A DNA stretch of 64,000 bases from Zygnema circumcarinatum (Eukaryota > Streptophyta > Zygnematophyceae > Zygnematales > Zygnemataceae). The translations under genes and the position numbers were made by a program. This document shows positions 35,508-48,480 of this stretch, one piece after another (position 1 is the first letter of the stretch; every line of letters begins with the position of its first letter). Below the pieces are notes generated by a model. The model was not told the origin of the DNA and ran no database searches. It was given only the letters and a program-made list of their open reading frames with translations. The stretch covers positions 3,763,755-3,827,754 of the forward strand of contig CM074806.1 of the NCBI GenBank assembly GCA_037447605.1, given 5' to 3'.

Positions 35508-36891
35508 TAGGTATCTCGAGGTGATGTAAGCGGTGGAGATTTGAGAACGAGCAATGGACATACCCATGAAAGGCGACATGGAAAGGCAACATGTCACGAA
35601 ACAAACAAGGACAGGAATCCTAAGGGGTGGGAGGTCGGAAAATGCTGCGACGAGGCTGAACGAACGCACCATGGCTCTCAATGCAGCCGCGGGGGTCGCC
35701 AATGTGAAGAAATTCTCGAAAAAAAGTTTACCTTGTTCAGGGCGGGTTGAGGTTTGGTAGAGGGGTATTTGTTGGCATAATTGGTAGGACCAGCATGAAT
35801 TGCTCGCGAATTCGCTATCCTATGTTTGGTCCATTTCGTTTGAAGTAGACTAGGCCAAAGCAAAAGGCTACGGTTTAAGACGTAAGAAGAAAAGAAGACA
35901 GCTTATATTCGTTTAGGCAACCTGGTCAAATTTTTTTTTTTTTTTTTGGAATGTAAGTAGATCTGCCATCTTGGGCAGGCCTGCATGGGCGCAATACCAG
36001 AGATGTTCCCAGTAAGTGAGTCAGTAAGCAGAGTTTATGCAGCTTCAAATCATTTGGTATTAACATCGCCAGTGAGACTGGAGTACACGTTCATTGTTGG
36101 CTGTTTGCCGAGGACGGATGTCTCATTGGTCGCTCCATATCGGCCAAGCACACGGGAAAAAGCAACAAGAACATGGAAAGCCACCCTGTCAGGCGAAAGT
36201 TAGAAGTGTCTGTATATGAGACTGTTAACTTGCCACAAATTTGCCGTCCTGGGATCATGGGAACGTTGACTTTACTTTATCAAGGATCTTACTTTATAGA
36301 CAAGTTATTGTTGGTTCTTCTGCATGAGCAGTATGAACGGGCTCCCCAACTCAACCTTCCAGAGGACACTAATGAACTACTCGTGAACTTGATATAACTG
36401 CTCTGCTCAATGGAACAACAATGAAAAAGGTTTTTTTTCCAGATTTCCAAAAACAAGAGAAAAGGAGAGGAACGGCAACGACAATCAAACTGCAGAAAAC
36501 ATGGCCGCAAAAACGTCAGCCTGCAGGTCACGCTGCAACTCGTGACAGCCCCAACAAGCTTCCTAACCGCCCCAAAGTTGGTAAAACATAAAACGCAACA
36601 GCAAAAAAAGCGGTGACCACGGCTTCAAAAAGTCACGCTATTTGTGCACTACAAGCAGGTGCACACTACCTACCTCCGCCACAATGTAGAACATCGCCCT
36701 GATCCTCATAAAGGCGGACTATCCGCACCCTCTACCAATTTACATGTTTGTAGCGCATGTACAGAACTCACCCTTACATTTGGAACGCCAATACATCTCC
36801 CCTTCCAAGGGCCCCCATTCCCCTTCCCCTTCCCCTTCTTGGATTTCAAGTTCAACCAGAAAAAGGCTGCATGTAGAGCTCCTCTGCTGCA
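35508..36891. other. 3' flank of GRAS1, no gene seen
   Basis: Includes an 18-nt T run at about 35931-35948. A 74-codon frame at 36173-36397 has no recognisable motif. The stretch 36397-36891 is downstream of the GRAS1 stop codon and is probably its 3' UTR and flank. Confidence 0.5.
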
Positions 36892-39800
36892 TTATGATGA
36901 TCGATTGGGTTGCCACGATGTCATGGCGAGCAGAGGCTTGTCGTCCCATGTGAGAATAAGGCAGCCTTCTTCTTTCAACAGTCCATAGCTCGACCTATAC
37001 CTGCACAAAATGCACAGGAAAAAGACGAGGATGAGAGATCCCTCCGAGACGCTTTCCCAGTCATTGCTTGAAGGTTCAGGAAAGCGACTCTTGCATTCTA
37101 CTTCCAAACGCCACGAACAGCAGAGCAGTGGAAATAGATCGACCATTGCTAATAGATTCTGGTCCTCGGTATTGTCTACAGGCTTCATTTGGCCATGGTC
37201 AATTCTAAAGACAAACAGATGAGAAAATGCCACTGTCAAGGTGGGCGAGAGGGAGAACCGGAAACGCGAAGTGAAAGCTGCCTACTCACGTTTGTAAAAG
37301 GGCCTTGACTGTTATGACCATGCCTTCACTGACAGGTCGAGGATTGAACCCAACGGTTCGCATCAGCTCCTGCCATCGGCCCGCCAACTCCTGTCTTTTT
37401 CCACAGCCCTTTCCTCCTTCAGCGACCACATTTACGATGGCCCGCCCAAGAACTTGTTGCTCAAATAAACGTCGCGCTGCCAGGTCTCTAGGAATAGCTT
37501 CCTCAATAGACTCAAAAAGTGAGGAATAGTAGTACAATGCTTCATAAAATCGAGCCAGAAAGAAGGGTGAGTTGTGGTTTGTGTGCTGTTCTACAATAGT
37601 GCACACTTTTGGATTCAAAGATCGAAAAGTACGAAGCACATGCTCGCATGAGCTTGCTGACAAGCGAAAGTTGTCCAAAAGCTGATGAAGACGGAGTGAG
37701 AAGTTGACAGCTATGGCCTCTCCATTCCTCATGTCCAAAATGTTGGCCGCCAAGTCCTCCAGGCGACAAAACACCGGATGATATTCGAAAGGCACGCCCC
37801 ACAACTTCGCAACCCTCTGCAAACAAACAACCCGACGGTAAATCAGCATGCAGACATGCTCCGCCACATACACTTCCTCTGCAACATGCCTTCATTAAAG
37901 AGGTCCATCATATGTGATTTTGACGATCCTCTGCTTTTTGAATCAAAGAGAATGTTAGAGGTAAGATTACCTTCAATTTTTCACCGACGTTCAGAAGACA
38001 ATAAGGAGAATTTCCTTCCCCCTGTTGGAACTCAATGGCTGTCAGACGGACAACAGGTGGTCCTCCTGGCCGAGCTGCTAGAGCTTGGATAAGGGCAGGC
38101 CATTGAAGACCAAACCCAGTCCCACAATCCATGATGTGAACGCTGTTCTCCCCTTTAAAGGCTTCCAAGATTGCGCTGTTCGCTGCTACTTGACCAAATG
38201 TCAGGTAAGGGCTTGCATTCATCACAACCTGCACAAGTCCGGACAGACAGCATCAAATAGAGTGTCAAAAATACTGGCGAAATCAGACTCGTTAAAGTTC
38301 CAGGGACGACTAGTGACGAGCAGCAATCTTGGCTGAAACAACCGCAAAACGACAAACGACAAGATGAGGCACTTCGCCTGTGTACCTTATAGAAAACACC
38401 ACCAATTTCCAGTTCTCAATTAAGTAATAGTTCTGCTCAAAATAAAAGCCGACTAAAAGCTGTCTAGGAACTTCCACATAAAATCCACCCCGTACATGCA
38501 GGTAATTTAGTGAAAGACTATCGTGTTTCAATGTGGAAAGTATCTCTGCAACCATCATACCTACATGCCGTTACAAATGTGAAAGAAATGCTAACTGACT
38601 CACCTGGAAAGACTCCAAGATATGCCTCGCTCTTTGACTACAGGACTTGCCATTTTCGCCAGCGTTTATAGAGGAGCTCGTGTCTTCGACCACAGTCCCA
38701 ACTTCCGAACAACTGGGCTTACACGGTTTTTGACACTCGTCAACTATTTTGTCGCCCGACATTCTTGCATTGAGACCTTGTAAGAAGTATGCTGATAGCC
38801 TCTGCTGAGCATCACCATAGACGGATGCGACTTCAGTTAGCTTAGCGAGCAAGTCAACTACTCTTGACTGATCGTCTGATACAATTGCCTTGGCAACTTC
38901 GATGAGAAGTTCCATAGCTGGAAGTGTGCTCTCTTGATGAACATTAGCCCTCTGTCCCTGATCACTAGGGCTGAAATGCCCATTGGGTGGTCTGCTTGAT
39001 GCAGTCGTGACAAGCGTTGCCTTTTTCTTGTTGCATTCATTCAATATCTTACCTAGAGGTTCTTGAGCATGCAGCACTTCTAAGCTCAAACCGGGATGTT
39101 TAGATACGTCTGCAAGGATCTCACTCGACATTAATTCTCCTCGAGTACTAGCTTCTTCAGCCACATGCTCATTAGTAAAATAGTCCGCAAGCAAGTCATA
39201 CGCTTCTTCCGCCTCCAAACCTCCAACACTTGCACTCTGGAATTCAGCAGCGTCTTCCGCAGGCGTCACTCCGTCCTTGGTCACAGCGGCTGCTGCAGTC
39301 AAATCTTCTGCACTATCAAGGAACTGCTGCATCTCCAAAAATGCATCCTCTAAACCATCCAACCCTCTAAAAAAGTCTTCCTCCATGACTGCGCTTGCCC
39401 CATGACTATCCACTTCCTGAAATATGTCGCCAGCCAATCCAGTACCCTGTGATCCTTTTTTCGCTTCTGGCCGATCGGAAGCAGTTCTAGACGCTGTATA
39501 ATCAGTACCATTCATTGGCCCTTGTCTTACGGATTCGACCAATGGAACGGCAGATGATGCAGCTGTGGCACTTGACAGCTCGGGAAGATGGTCGTACGCT
39601 CGCATGTGTGTCGAATTTGATCGAGTCCTCATCCATAGATTTTGTAAAGTGTTTGTCAGGTTTCGTGAATTCCCAACATCGTCTTTCCCAGACCTAACTC
39701 TCTTTAAGCCCTTGCTTTGAGTCTCTGCAGAGCACAATTCGAAAAGTAAGACCTCATGTGCACCAGTCAGATTCTTCAACAATGAAATATTCGCGAACCT

Positions 39801-40513
39801 GGGGTGCTTTTCTAGGGATGGACCAAGCATTAAACAAACAAATTTTTGCGTGAAAACTTTGTCATCAGAGGGCATCAAAATATCTCCTCATACACATACG
39901 CATGTCCAGCGTGAAGTACTTTCAGCATGACATAGATACATTTGTCAATTCAAGTTTGCAGCAGCACACGCAGCATAGAAGGATCATGAGGCGAAAGAGC
40001 TAGAAGTAATTGCACATGAAAGTGTACATTCAGAACATCGCCACCTCTGAAACAGCTGCTGGCAAATCACTTAAGAAGTGTTCAGACTGATCTACTCCAG
40101 ATAAAACATTTTTGCCCGAAATAAGTCAGCCACCATTACGGAATAGTCTACCAACTTTAAAATCACACCAGGATGCCAAATCCTTCCAGAACATTAAACA
40201 GTAGAGAAACTAGGAGATCATTAAGTAAAATCGTCAGGTAAAACCTGAACGGGAGATAAAAAACCGCACCTCCCATCTGCTTGCTGCTCTTGCCGTTGGT
40301 GCTGGCAACAGGAACTGCCTCTTCCAAGACACGTTCTGAACGAGAGCCTCCATGGCTGCCACCGCTGGCCGGTTGCTTGCTCTGCAACCATGCCTTCTGC
40401 AACCTCGACTCCAAATCCTTTGGAAGAGTCTCCCTGTCAGTGACCACCTTTGCAGGGATGAGAGGGCCGTTGTTGATCCTGCCGAACTCGCGACGAGCGA
40501 ATCCTGCAGTCAT
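36892..40513 (-). CDS. GRAS-family transcriptional regulator 1
   Basis: Plant-specific nuclear regulator. Five exons: 40513-40270, 39724-38604, 38228-37971, 37816-37290, 37000-36892; 752 residues. The N-terminus carries [18 protein letters not shown], also found in GRAS2. A variable acidic middle has [15 protein letters not shown]. The GRAS domain follows: LHR I ([16 protein letters not shown]), VHIID ([17 protein letters not shown]), LHR II, PFYRE ([15 protein letters not shown]), RVER-like and SAW ([14 protein letters not shown]). The last intron splits a Thr codon just before SAW. VHIID has Cys where Phe/Leu is usual after the Asp. I cannot assign it to a named subfamily; the N-terminal motif is not one I know from SCR, SHR, DELLA or PAT1. 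Head to head with its paralogue at 42706. Confidence 0.94.
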
Positions 40514-42705
40514 GGCGCCCTCTTTCACTTCCTCCTGCTGTCCTTGCAGCCGCCTTTTATGCTCAAATGCTTTAGGAAGATGCCATGGCGGCCATGGACA
40601 GGTCAGCTCCAAGAGCAGAACTTGAAGCTTTCATCGTTGCAGGCAAACAAACGACCATGCCTGCACAGTTGAAAGACGCGCACAGTACCTCTAATTGGGA
40701 CGCCACGGTACCCTCTAGAAGGACGACGCGCTCCAAGTTATTCAAAATTGGGCGAATCCGCGCGGCCGGCCGGTTTCCGTGAGCAGCGTACAGTTTCAAA
40801 ATCCGCGTTATCCGAAAATAGCGGGACTGTGATGCTGAATTTCCACAGCGAACCAGGCCACTTTCCCATCGCCCACTTTCATCTCGGCGGGTCCTGTCCT
40901 GCCTCCCCATTCAAAGATCTGGCGAATCTAGACTACCAATGAAAAGCCGTCGCGTGTCCGCTGACGTGGACACTGCCATGCTGGGCGCGCAGCGGTGCAT
41001 GCGATGGCGCGCCGCAGAGTGGGTTTGCGGGCCATGCTTAAGCCATGGTGGCCGGGCCATGGCCGCCGCCTCCTGCTGCCTGGCTGCCTACTTCTGCTCT
41101 GCCTCCCCTTGCATCGGGGCCTCGCCCGTGCTGAGGGCTTTCAGCGAATCCCTGATCCTGCATCCGTGGGAATCATTAGGGCTATGCAGGACAGTTTAGG
41201 GCGAATTTGCTGCTTTCAAGGAACGCCTGCCCCCCCCCCCCCCCCACTGCTGCAAGAGAACCTAGAAGCCTCCCTCTCTCTCTTACTCTCCTTCCCTTTC
41301 CCTCTCCTTTTAATTAGCCCCTCTCCCTCTCTCTCTCGGTTTCGCGCTACCTCTTTCTCGCTTGTTGAAACCACCCCTATCTTCTTTTTTCTCCATTTAA
41401 TGCAGGCCCTCCCCCTCCCTCGGCTTCATGCTCTCCCTCTCACGATTCCCTGCTCTCTTTCTCAGTTCCATGAGATATCTCTCTCCCCATCCTCTCTCTC
41501 TATTGTTGAGATTCAAGAATTAGGCTTCAGGGACTTAGTGGGGGAAGTACAGCTTTTAAGCATTCGGGTTTAGTGTTTGAGAGTGGGATGTGGCATTGAT
41601 CCCACGATGGCGATAATGCCATCAGATGTGCATGGACAAAGTCAGCATGGGAACCACGAAGGACTGGCTGCAAAGGACCCAAGCACAAAAGAAAAAGCTA
41701 GGAGCTGGAAGCTACGCCTAGGGTCAACCTGAAGGGGGGGGGGGCTTGCACGAATTAGGGCTCCGAGATTACGGCAGGGCTCGGCTCGGCGCGCATTCGC
41801 AAGTTCGTACAACATACGGCCGCGCCTCCGGAGGGCCGGGACCGGGAGGGCCCGCGCTCGCCGTACATCCAGCAGTACTGTACTACAGTACAGTACAGTA
41901 TACGGTACGAAAAATCTTGCTGTACTGTATGTACTGTACAGTATCACCTGATACTGTTCGTACGTATCACGTGGCCCTGCCGCCCATCCACGTGCCACTC
42001 TTACTCGCGCGCTCCAATCAGAACTTTGCCGTATGACGCTCGCAGACAAGGGCAGGGCCGGACCTTCCGTATCAAAAAGTACAGTACGGTCATTATATTT
42101 CTCAGATTTTTTCAAACTGGACATAGAACGTCAGTGGCCAGTCGCCTGCGACGGGAACGGTCGCATGTGTCCTCCCTCCCTGCCCGCCGGCCGTCCTGTT
42201 TCGCAAGCACGCACGCAAGCACGCAAGCAAGCAGGTATTTTCCGCGGCCCTCTCCCGGGGGGTGGGACAGGTAGGGCAGAGTCCCCCGCGTTGTCCTGGA
42301 AGGCCTCCTTCCCTCCCTGTCCCCCCTTCTCCCTCCATCTCCACTCTGGCCACTCCTCCCCTCCTCCTGCCTCCCTCCCTACCTACCTCCCTCCCTACCT
42401 ACCTCCCTCCCTCCCCGCTCGCTCTGCTCCTTCCAGCAGCATCTGTAAGGTTCTCGAGGCGGAGGAGTCGTAAAGCTTCCTGCGAGGCCATCCGTGCGTA
42501 CGTGTGTCCCTGCTGCAATGTGGCAGAGAGAGCCACCGCTTTCCGAGGGGGATGGAGTGGCTGGGTGCGGATTGCTGGTCGAGGGGACGGGGGCCTAAGG
42601 GAAGTGTGCAGTTAGCAGGCTTTGATCGCAGCAGTGCGAGTCTCGCTTAGCAGATCGGGTTCCGTGCTGTCTTAGGGTTTCCCATAGTTTTTGTAGGGTT
42701 TGGAG
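40514..42705. promoter_or_regulatory. Divergent promoter of the GRAS pair
   Basis: A 2.2-kb gap. A repeat copy lies at 41592-41683. At 41804-42085 there are repeated CGTAC and CTGTAC elements, including a self-complementary stretch at 41878-41945, plus G-boxes TCACGTGGCC (41969) and CCACGTGCC (41988). Pyrimidine-rich CTCCCT/CTACC repeats at 42300-42425 probably belong to the GRAS2 leader. No coding sequence is supported. Confidence 0.5.
41592..41683 (+). repeat. Dispersed repeat copy inside the GRAS divergent promoter
   Basis: Its outer part GGCATTGATCCCACGATGG...ATAATGCC is itself an imperfect palindrome. It continues with GCATGGACAAAG, GGGAACCACGAAGGACTGG and GCAAAGGACCCAAG, closely matching the copy at 15473-15570. 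Confidence 0.75.
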
Positions 42706-45700
42706 ATGACGGGCTCAATGTGGAGGAAGGATTCTCGGACGGAGCATGGGAAGGCTGCCGTGGTGGAGCCTGCGAGAGCAGTTGCAGACAGGCAGGGCGT
42801 TCCTAAGGACTTGGAGGCGCGCCTGCACTTGGCATGGCTGCGCTCGCAGCTCAATGCTGTCATCTCCAAAGCAGACATTTCAGGTAATGCGGGCACGTCA
42901 ATGCTCTGTCTCTGCTTATTGAACTGACCTCGAGGTGAAGACTAGATATGTCAGTTATTTTTTCCTTATTTTTGCATATGCACTGACGTTGATTCTTCCA
43001 GGTTGCGTCTGGAAAGGCATTTTTTTGAGGCCTGGCGATTTCTGGTGTTCGTTGATATTCACCCGTGAATTGTACTAAAAGGGAATGCCTTTGCTTGAGA
43101 TGTTGTGGGATCATTTGCCAATATTTCTCTCGCATTGAGTGTTGGATTTTTTGCGATGACGTGGGCTTTTTTGCGTGTGGAAATTTTGAAATACAGCACT
43201 TTAACATATTGTTCACAGTATGACTATTCTGCAAGCAGGAACATGCTGTTGGGTTCATTATTTGAATCCACACAATCCTTTAACGCAGTGTGATTCTGAC
43301 TTACGGACACTAGAGGCTAGCAGCCACTGTACACATGTATGAAACTCATGTATCAGTATCGATCACTTAGTAAGCGCCACTTCTTGTTGTACTTGCTGTT
43401 CCAGAAGCGGTTTTTCCACAAAGAATTTGACGTGTTTGCGCCTTAATTTTTTTTCTCTAGGTGGAGGAAACATTAGCCGGAACCGAGCAAGCAAAGCAGC
43501 TGAACAGGAGGCGAGTCGATGTAGTGACCCAGTTCAGCCGGGGCCAATTAATGAGTCGTTCTCCATCCTTGCAGCTCAGCAAGTTCCTGCTTCCAGTGCT
43601 CCCACCCTCCATTCCACCAATAATGCCGATGTGAATCACTCCCTTGAGGCCCCTTCGAGAGGTTTATCGGTGGAAGAGCGGGTTCGATCAGACTTAAACC
43701 CTCGGATCCATGACCTCTGGAATGCAGTGGGATCTGGGTCACCTATATCCAGGGGCAGCAATGATTCAGCCGAGCAGTCGTATACTTTGCATGCTGACTC
43801 ACATCACGATTCGCTCGTGGTAAACCTCATTTATAAGGAAGCAAACATGAACTTTGATTTGACGGAGGAGGACCTGTTTAAGGGTTTGGAAGATTTGAGT
43901 GGTGCCTTTGGGGAGCTGGAAGAGCTGCTTCCAGATGGGCCTGGAGGCTTTGTCTCCCCTGCTCTTGCAGCTCACGATAAAAAGGACATTCCTCCTGAGA
44001 ACAATGTGCAGAACAACGTGACTTTGGAGCAAAGGACTTTCCTACAGGAACTCGTTGATGAGCAGGGTGATGTTTTGGAGGCAGGCAGGAAATGGAATGG
44101 GATTTCTGCTCCTCCTGCTAGAGACCTTGATAAAGTACCCTCTCTCCCAGCAGTGAGGAACAACAGGCATCCAAGGCTTCTCCCTGAAGGGGCTGCAAGT
44201 CAGCAACAAAGAGGCTCGTTGAAAAGGTCTCTCTACAAGCAGACAGAGGAGTCTTCAACAGCAGATAGCTCGAGTGTAGAACGTCGGGCTGTTCCGCGAA
44301 CTAATGGGGCTCAAGCGGGAGCTCAGGCAGCAGCCATGGCGGGAGCTTCTGCAGCTGCTACAGTTAAGGCTCAAGGAGTAAATCCCATTGAATTGTTGGT
44401 AGCTGTGGCCCAAGCCATCGTGAAGAGGGATCAGACTGCTGCCCACAAGCTGCTGGGACAGCTTTTCAATGTGGCGTCTATCTACGGAGATGCATCGCAG
44501 AGGCTCTCTGCGTACTTTCTTGAGGGGCTCACAGCGAGAATTTCGGGTGAGATGCCAAGGGATCATATGGCGCTTATCCAGCCTGTGGATTACAAGGTGC
44601 CCAATTGCACACACAACATCATGGAGGCGTTCCAAGTGCGTTTCTGAACTCCCTGCGAGCTTTTGCACATGTTAAGCTTGTGAAAGGACTAGCGAAGATT
44701 AGGATGTAGCATCGTAACTTGAGGTTTTGTCATATTCTGGCTTACCTTGCCAACAAGGCGGCACAGGAAGGAAACTAACCCTAAAGATCCCTTCCAAAGG
44801 TCTTACATAAATCATTCTTTCGCGTGGGAGTGTTTTCTGCAGTCTTTAATGGCATCCACACCGTACCTCACCTTCGGCCAGGTGACCGTGAACTGCGCAA
44901 TTTTGGAGTCCTTTGTGGGAGTTGAGAAGGTCCATATTGTTGACTTTGGAATCGGCCATGGCCTCCAGTGGCCTCCTCTCTTCCAGGCCCTCTCTGCTCG
45001 GCCGGGAGGTCCCCCTCTTGTGAGGATGACTGCAATCGACCTTCCCTCCCATGGCACCCGGCGAGCTTACTGCATTGAGGAGACGGGCGAGCGGCTGAAG
45101 GTGAGTCGGCAGACGCTCCTCAAAACTTGGAAAATCTGAAAGTGTCTGAAAAAATAAAGTATATGGCAGTTATTACATCCAACAAAGGATTATTAACACC
45201 TGATATGAAGATTTTTTAAAAGGTTAAAAGGTTAAAAGGTTCATAGATCTTGTAAGAACTTAGCGCAGCCAGTTTCTGGACAGGATTAAATAGACCGGGT
45301 CCTGCAACTAAAAGACCAAGAGAAGAAAAATTGGAGGACAGGTTGCCGTTGCTCCCTGGAAAGAATGTGAATTCAATATAGTTTGACGGTAAATTTACTC
45401 TTTTATAGTATGTTTTCACATAAGAATGTCACCATCTTCGGAGATCTTCTTGAAATGGATTTTGTTTCAGTGCCCGAGTCTCACTTAACTGGACAGAAGA
45501 AAATTATGTGGGAACGTAATACCCCTCCATCACCATCACGGTTGGAACATGTCCTCCGAATGAATGGGACCTAAGACAGTTATATTTTCTGGTCATCTTA
45601 TGACCGTGAATCATTCAAAAGAACTCGTTGCATATATCAGTTGATTAACCGGGTCTCTGGATATCTGTTTCTCTCGTTGCAGGCTATAGCTTGGACATAT

Positions 45701-46556
45701 AACATTGCTTTGGAGTATCATCCTATTCCCTCCCGTTTAGAAAATGTCCTCCCTGAACGGATAAACTTATATGATGATGAAGTGTTGGCAGTGAACTGCT
45801 CACTTCGGCTTCATCAGCTTTTGGATGAGACCGCGACGCCCACCAATCCTCGAAGTATAGTTTTGCGTACAATAAGAGCTCTTAAACCCAAAATATTTAC
45901 AGTCGTGGAACAGCATACAAACCATAACTCGCCCTTCTTTCTTGCACGCTTTTATGAAGCCCTGTACTACTATGCTGGCCTGTTCGACTCTGTGGATGCA
46001 TCTGTCCCAGCCTACAGTCCGGAACGACTTGTTTTTGAGCAGCAGGTTTTGGGGAGGTCCATTGTAAACTGCATTGCCAACGAAGGAGTAAATCGAGTTG
46101 AGAGACAGGAGTGCTTTGGCCACTGGCAGGCAAGAATGCAGAAAGCTGGGTTTCGGCAGCGACTTTTGAGTGCAAATGTGGCAGGCATCGCGCATGAGCT
46201 TCTGAAGACGTGAGACTTCCCAGCACCCTTTTGCCGCCTTTCCTTTCCTTTCCTTTCATGGTTCTCTATCTGATTTGTAGAAGTTGCCAACTCTTCCATA
46301 CAGTTTCACCGAGAATGTGTGCGAGTTTGGGAAAGACTCTCAGTTTGGAGGGCTATCACGGGCATGATTGAGATGACGGTCTTCCTCGCTACTTGTATGA
46401 CAAGACGAGTGTGTTGGTACGCCTTATTGCAGATACCATAATGGATATGGTCTCCGGTTATATGAGGCAGACGGTCTCCTTCTGACTTGGCAGAACATGC
46501 CTCTCCTCTGCGTATCCACATGGGAGCCGGATGATGTTGGAGGTGGATGCCGATAG
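42706..46556 (+). CDS. GRAS-family transcriptional regulator 2
   Basis: Five exons: 42706-42883, 43461-44635, 44843-45100, 45683-46209, 46433-46556; 753 residues. Exons 3 and 4 (258 and 527 nt) are exactly the lengths of their GRAS1 counterparts and all intron phases agree, so the two are duplicates. It shares the N-terminal motif (VPKDLEARLHLAWLRSQ) and EEDLFKGLEDLSGAF. GRAS motifs: LHR I (IELLVAVAQAIVKRDQ), VHIID (VHIVDFGIGHGLQWPPL), PFYRE ([15 protein letters not shown]), RVER (VERQECFGHWQARM) and SAW (LTWQNMPLLCVSTWEP). An Ala-rich tract precedes LHR I. The start at 42706 is the first in-frame ATG of the exon that carries the shared N-terminal motif. Nuclear regulator by family; targets unknown. 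Confidence 0.94.
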
Positions 46557-48480
46557 AAGCGGCGAGCAGTCATGGCCCATCCCACCTAAGTGGGCCCATG
46601 CCCGTTGTCGGAAGGATCGAGCATTGAATCACATAGATTTTGGTAACTTAGTCTTCACACCCTCCCTGTATGCGATGTGAAGGTGCCTTTGATCCTTCTT
46701 TTTCTCTGCCGGCAACGTTTTTATCGCAGGGGAAAGTACGAGAGAAAGCCCTAAAGAGGCCTTGCTGCAGTTGCACTGTTCTTAAAGAAAGTGACACTTT
46801 TCAACTTCTGATGGTTCTTATGGTGTTTGTTGTTGTGAAGGGCATTATCAACAGCCCCATCGGGCGAAGGCTGAGCTGCGCGTCCTTCATAGAGTCTGAG
46901 TTTCGCCAGCTTTGCTGTGTCGCTACCCCAACTGTGCTTGTGCCGTGCGCAGAGCCGTGGGATTAGGCTCGCCCTTGATGCCCTCTGCACGTGACAACTG
47001 TCCAGTCCCTCGTGTCCAGTCCGTTTGTAAATTGTCGCCGCACTTTAAAAGGAACTCTCAACTGTGTCATCATCCAACTGCACTGAACTGTGCTGCGACT
47101 TCGACTCCAGGAGTTCAGCGAACACATCTGAAGTAGCCCGCCCTTGCAAGTGCAATGCAGCTGGTAAGGATTTAGTTTTACTGTTGGGGACTTGTAGAAA
47201 GCTTCTTGGCTTTGTTTTTGTAATTGCTAGAGATGCCTCAGCGGTTAGCCTGTGCGCAGGAACCACCTTTTTTGGAAAAGAGAGTACAAGATTGTGGGGG
47301 TTACGCGCCTTCTGCAGCTGGGTCGTGTGTAGCGGATGTAGGCCGTAGGATTGACGACCAAAAAACTAAAAATGATAAATGAAAATGGTCCTAAATGATC
47401 CTATTTGTATTATGGAAGAATGAAAATGTATTTGCCTGATGACGGTGTGCTGGTTGTTTCTAGAATTCTAAGAGTTTGTGTTTGTATATGATCCTAGTGT
47501 TGTTCTTTAGTCATAGTCACTAGTCTTTGGACCTCACATAAAAAATACCTCACACTATCTCCCATTCTCTCTGGAAATTTAACCTCTTTAATGCGCCTCA
47601 TTGCGTGGCGCTAGTCCCATCAGGCAGGCGGTTGGCTGCACACGGTTCAAGTTCAGCACTTGGAAAAACTTCGTCGTGGAGATCGACCCCCCTTCCTCCC
47701 CCCCCCCTCGGTCTGCACCTCCAAAGGCTCAAGTTTTCGACCCGCGGAGGCGCAAACCGAGTGGGCGAGTTTTTTGGCGAAAACCTGCGAGCGAAGTTTT
47801 CCAACTTGCTCCAACCGGTTGAACTTCAACCGTCAGCGTGCGCAAGCTGGCTGGATGGAACTTGGAAGGAGGAGGGGCGCCGCAATTCTCGCGACTAGCA
47901 CCAACCAGAACGCGCCACGTGGACTCCACGTGGCACCAATCAAACAGCGAATGGGGAGGTAGGCTGCAAAATGTTTGGAGTGCCCGAGGACTTGACGCGG
48001 TCTGACGTGCCACGTGTTGGCGTCTCGTAGTTGACGTTTCGTTAGTTTACCCCATTTTTCTATTCGGGTGTGAAGGAGAGACCGAATTTCGAGAGGCTCA
48101 TTTAACCTCCCCCGCCTCCAGCAGTGCAACTTTTCGCACGTGCTAAATGACATAAAAAAAGTTGACCCGGTCAGCAAAAGTTGAAGAAGGACGATCCCTG
48201 AGGACTAGTGGAATAGAGGGCCAAAGTTCAAGGAACTCGAATCACGAGTGGACTCCAGCCCTCGGTCAGAGGGGCCAAGGCCAGCCAAGACTTCGAGATT
48301 CTAATGTCCGATCATGTGAGATTCTGCAGTTCAATATCTGCCGGCCGCATCTCTTTGAGATTTCACCGTTCACAATAAGCGCTGGATACGCGCAGCAGTA
48401 TCGAATTTCACCACCGTCATTGATTCGATCTTTACTTGCACGGGAGATCTTACGCCTTAAATATTCAGATTTTACCTGAC
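46557..48480. other. GRAS2 3' flank and G-box-containing intergenic DNA
   Basis: No convincing gene. Four to five G-boxes sit between 47915 and 48142, including the pair CCACGTGG-ACT-CCACGTGG at 47918-47936 and GCCACGTG at 48007. This resembles the other promoters in the window, yet the next mapped start codon is more than 2 kb away. Confidence 0.45.

Noticed and set aside
36173-36397. 74-codon open frame on the + strand that looked protein-like
   Set aside because: No recognisable motif, no partner exons or paralogue; near chance length for this base composition.
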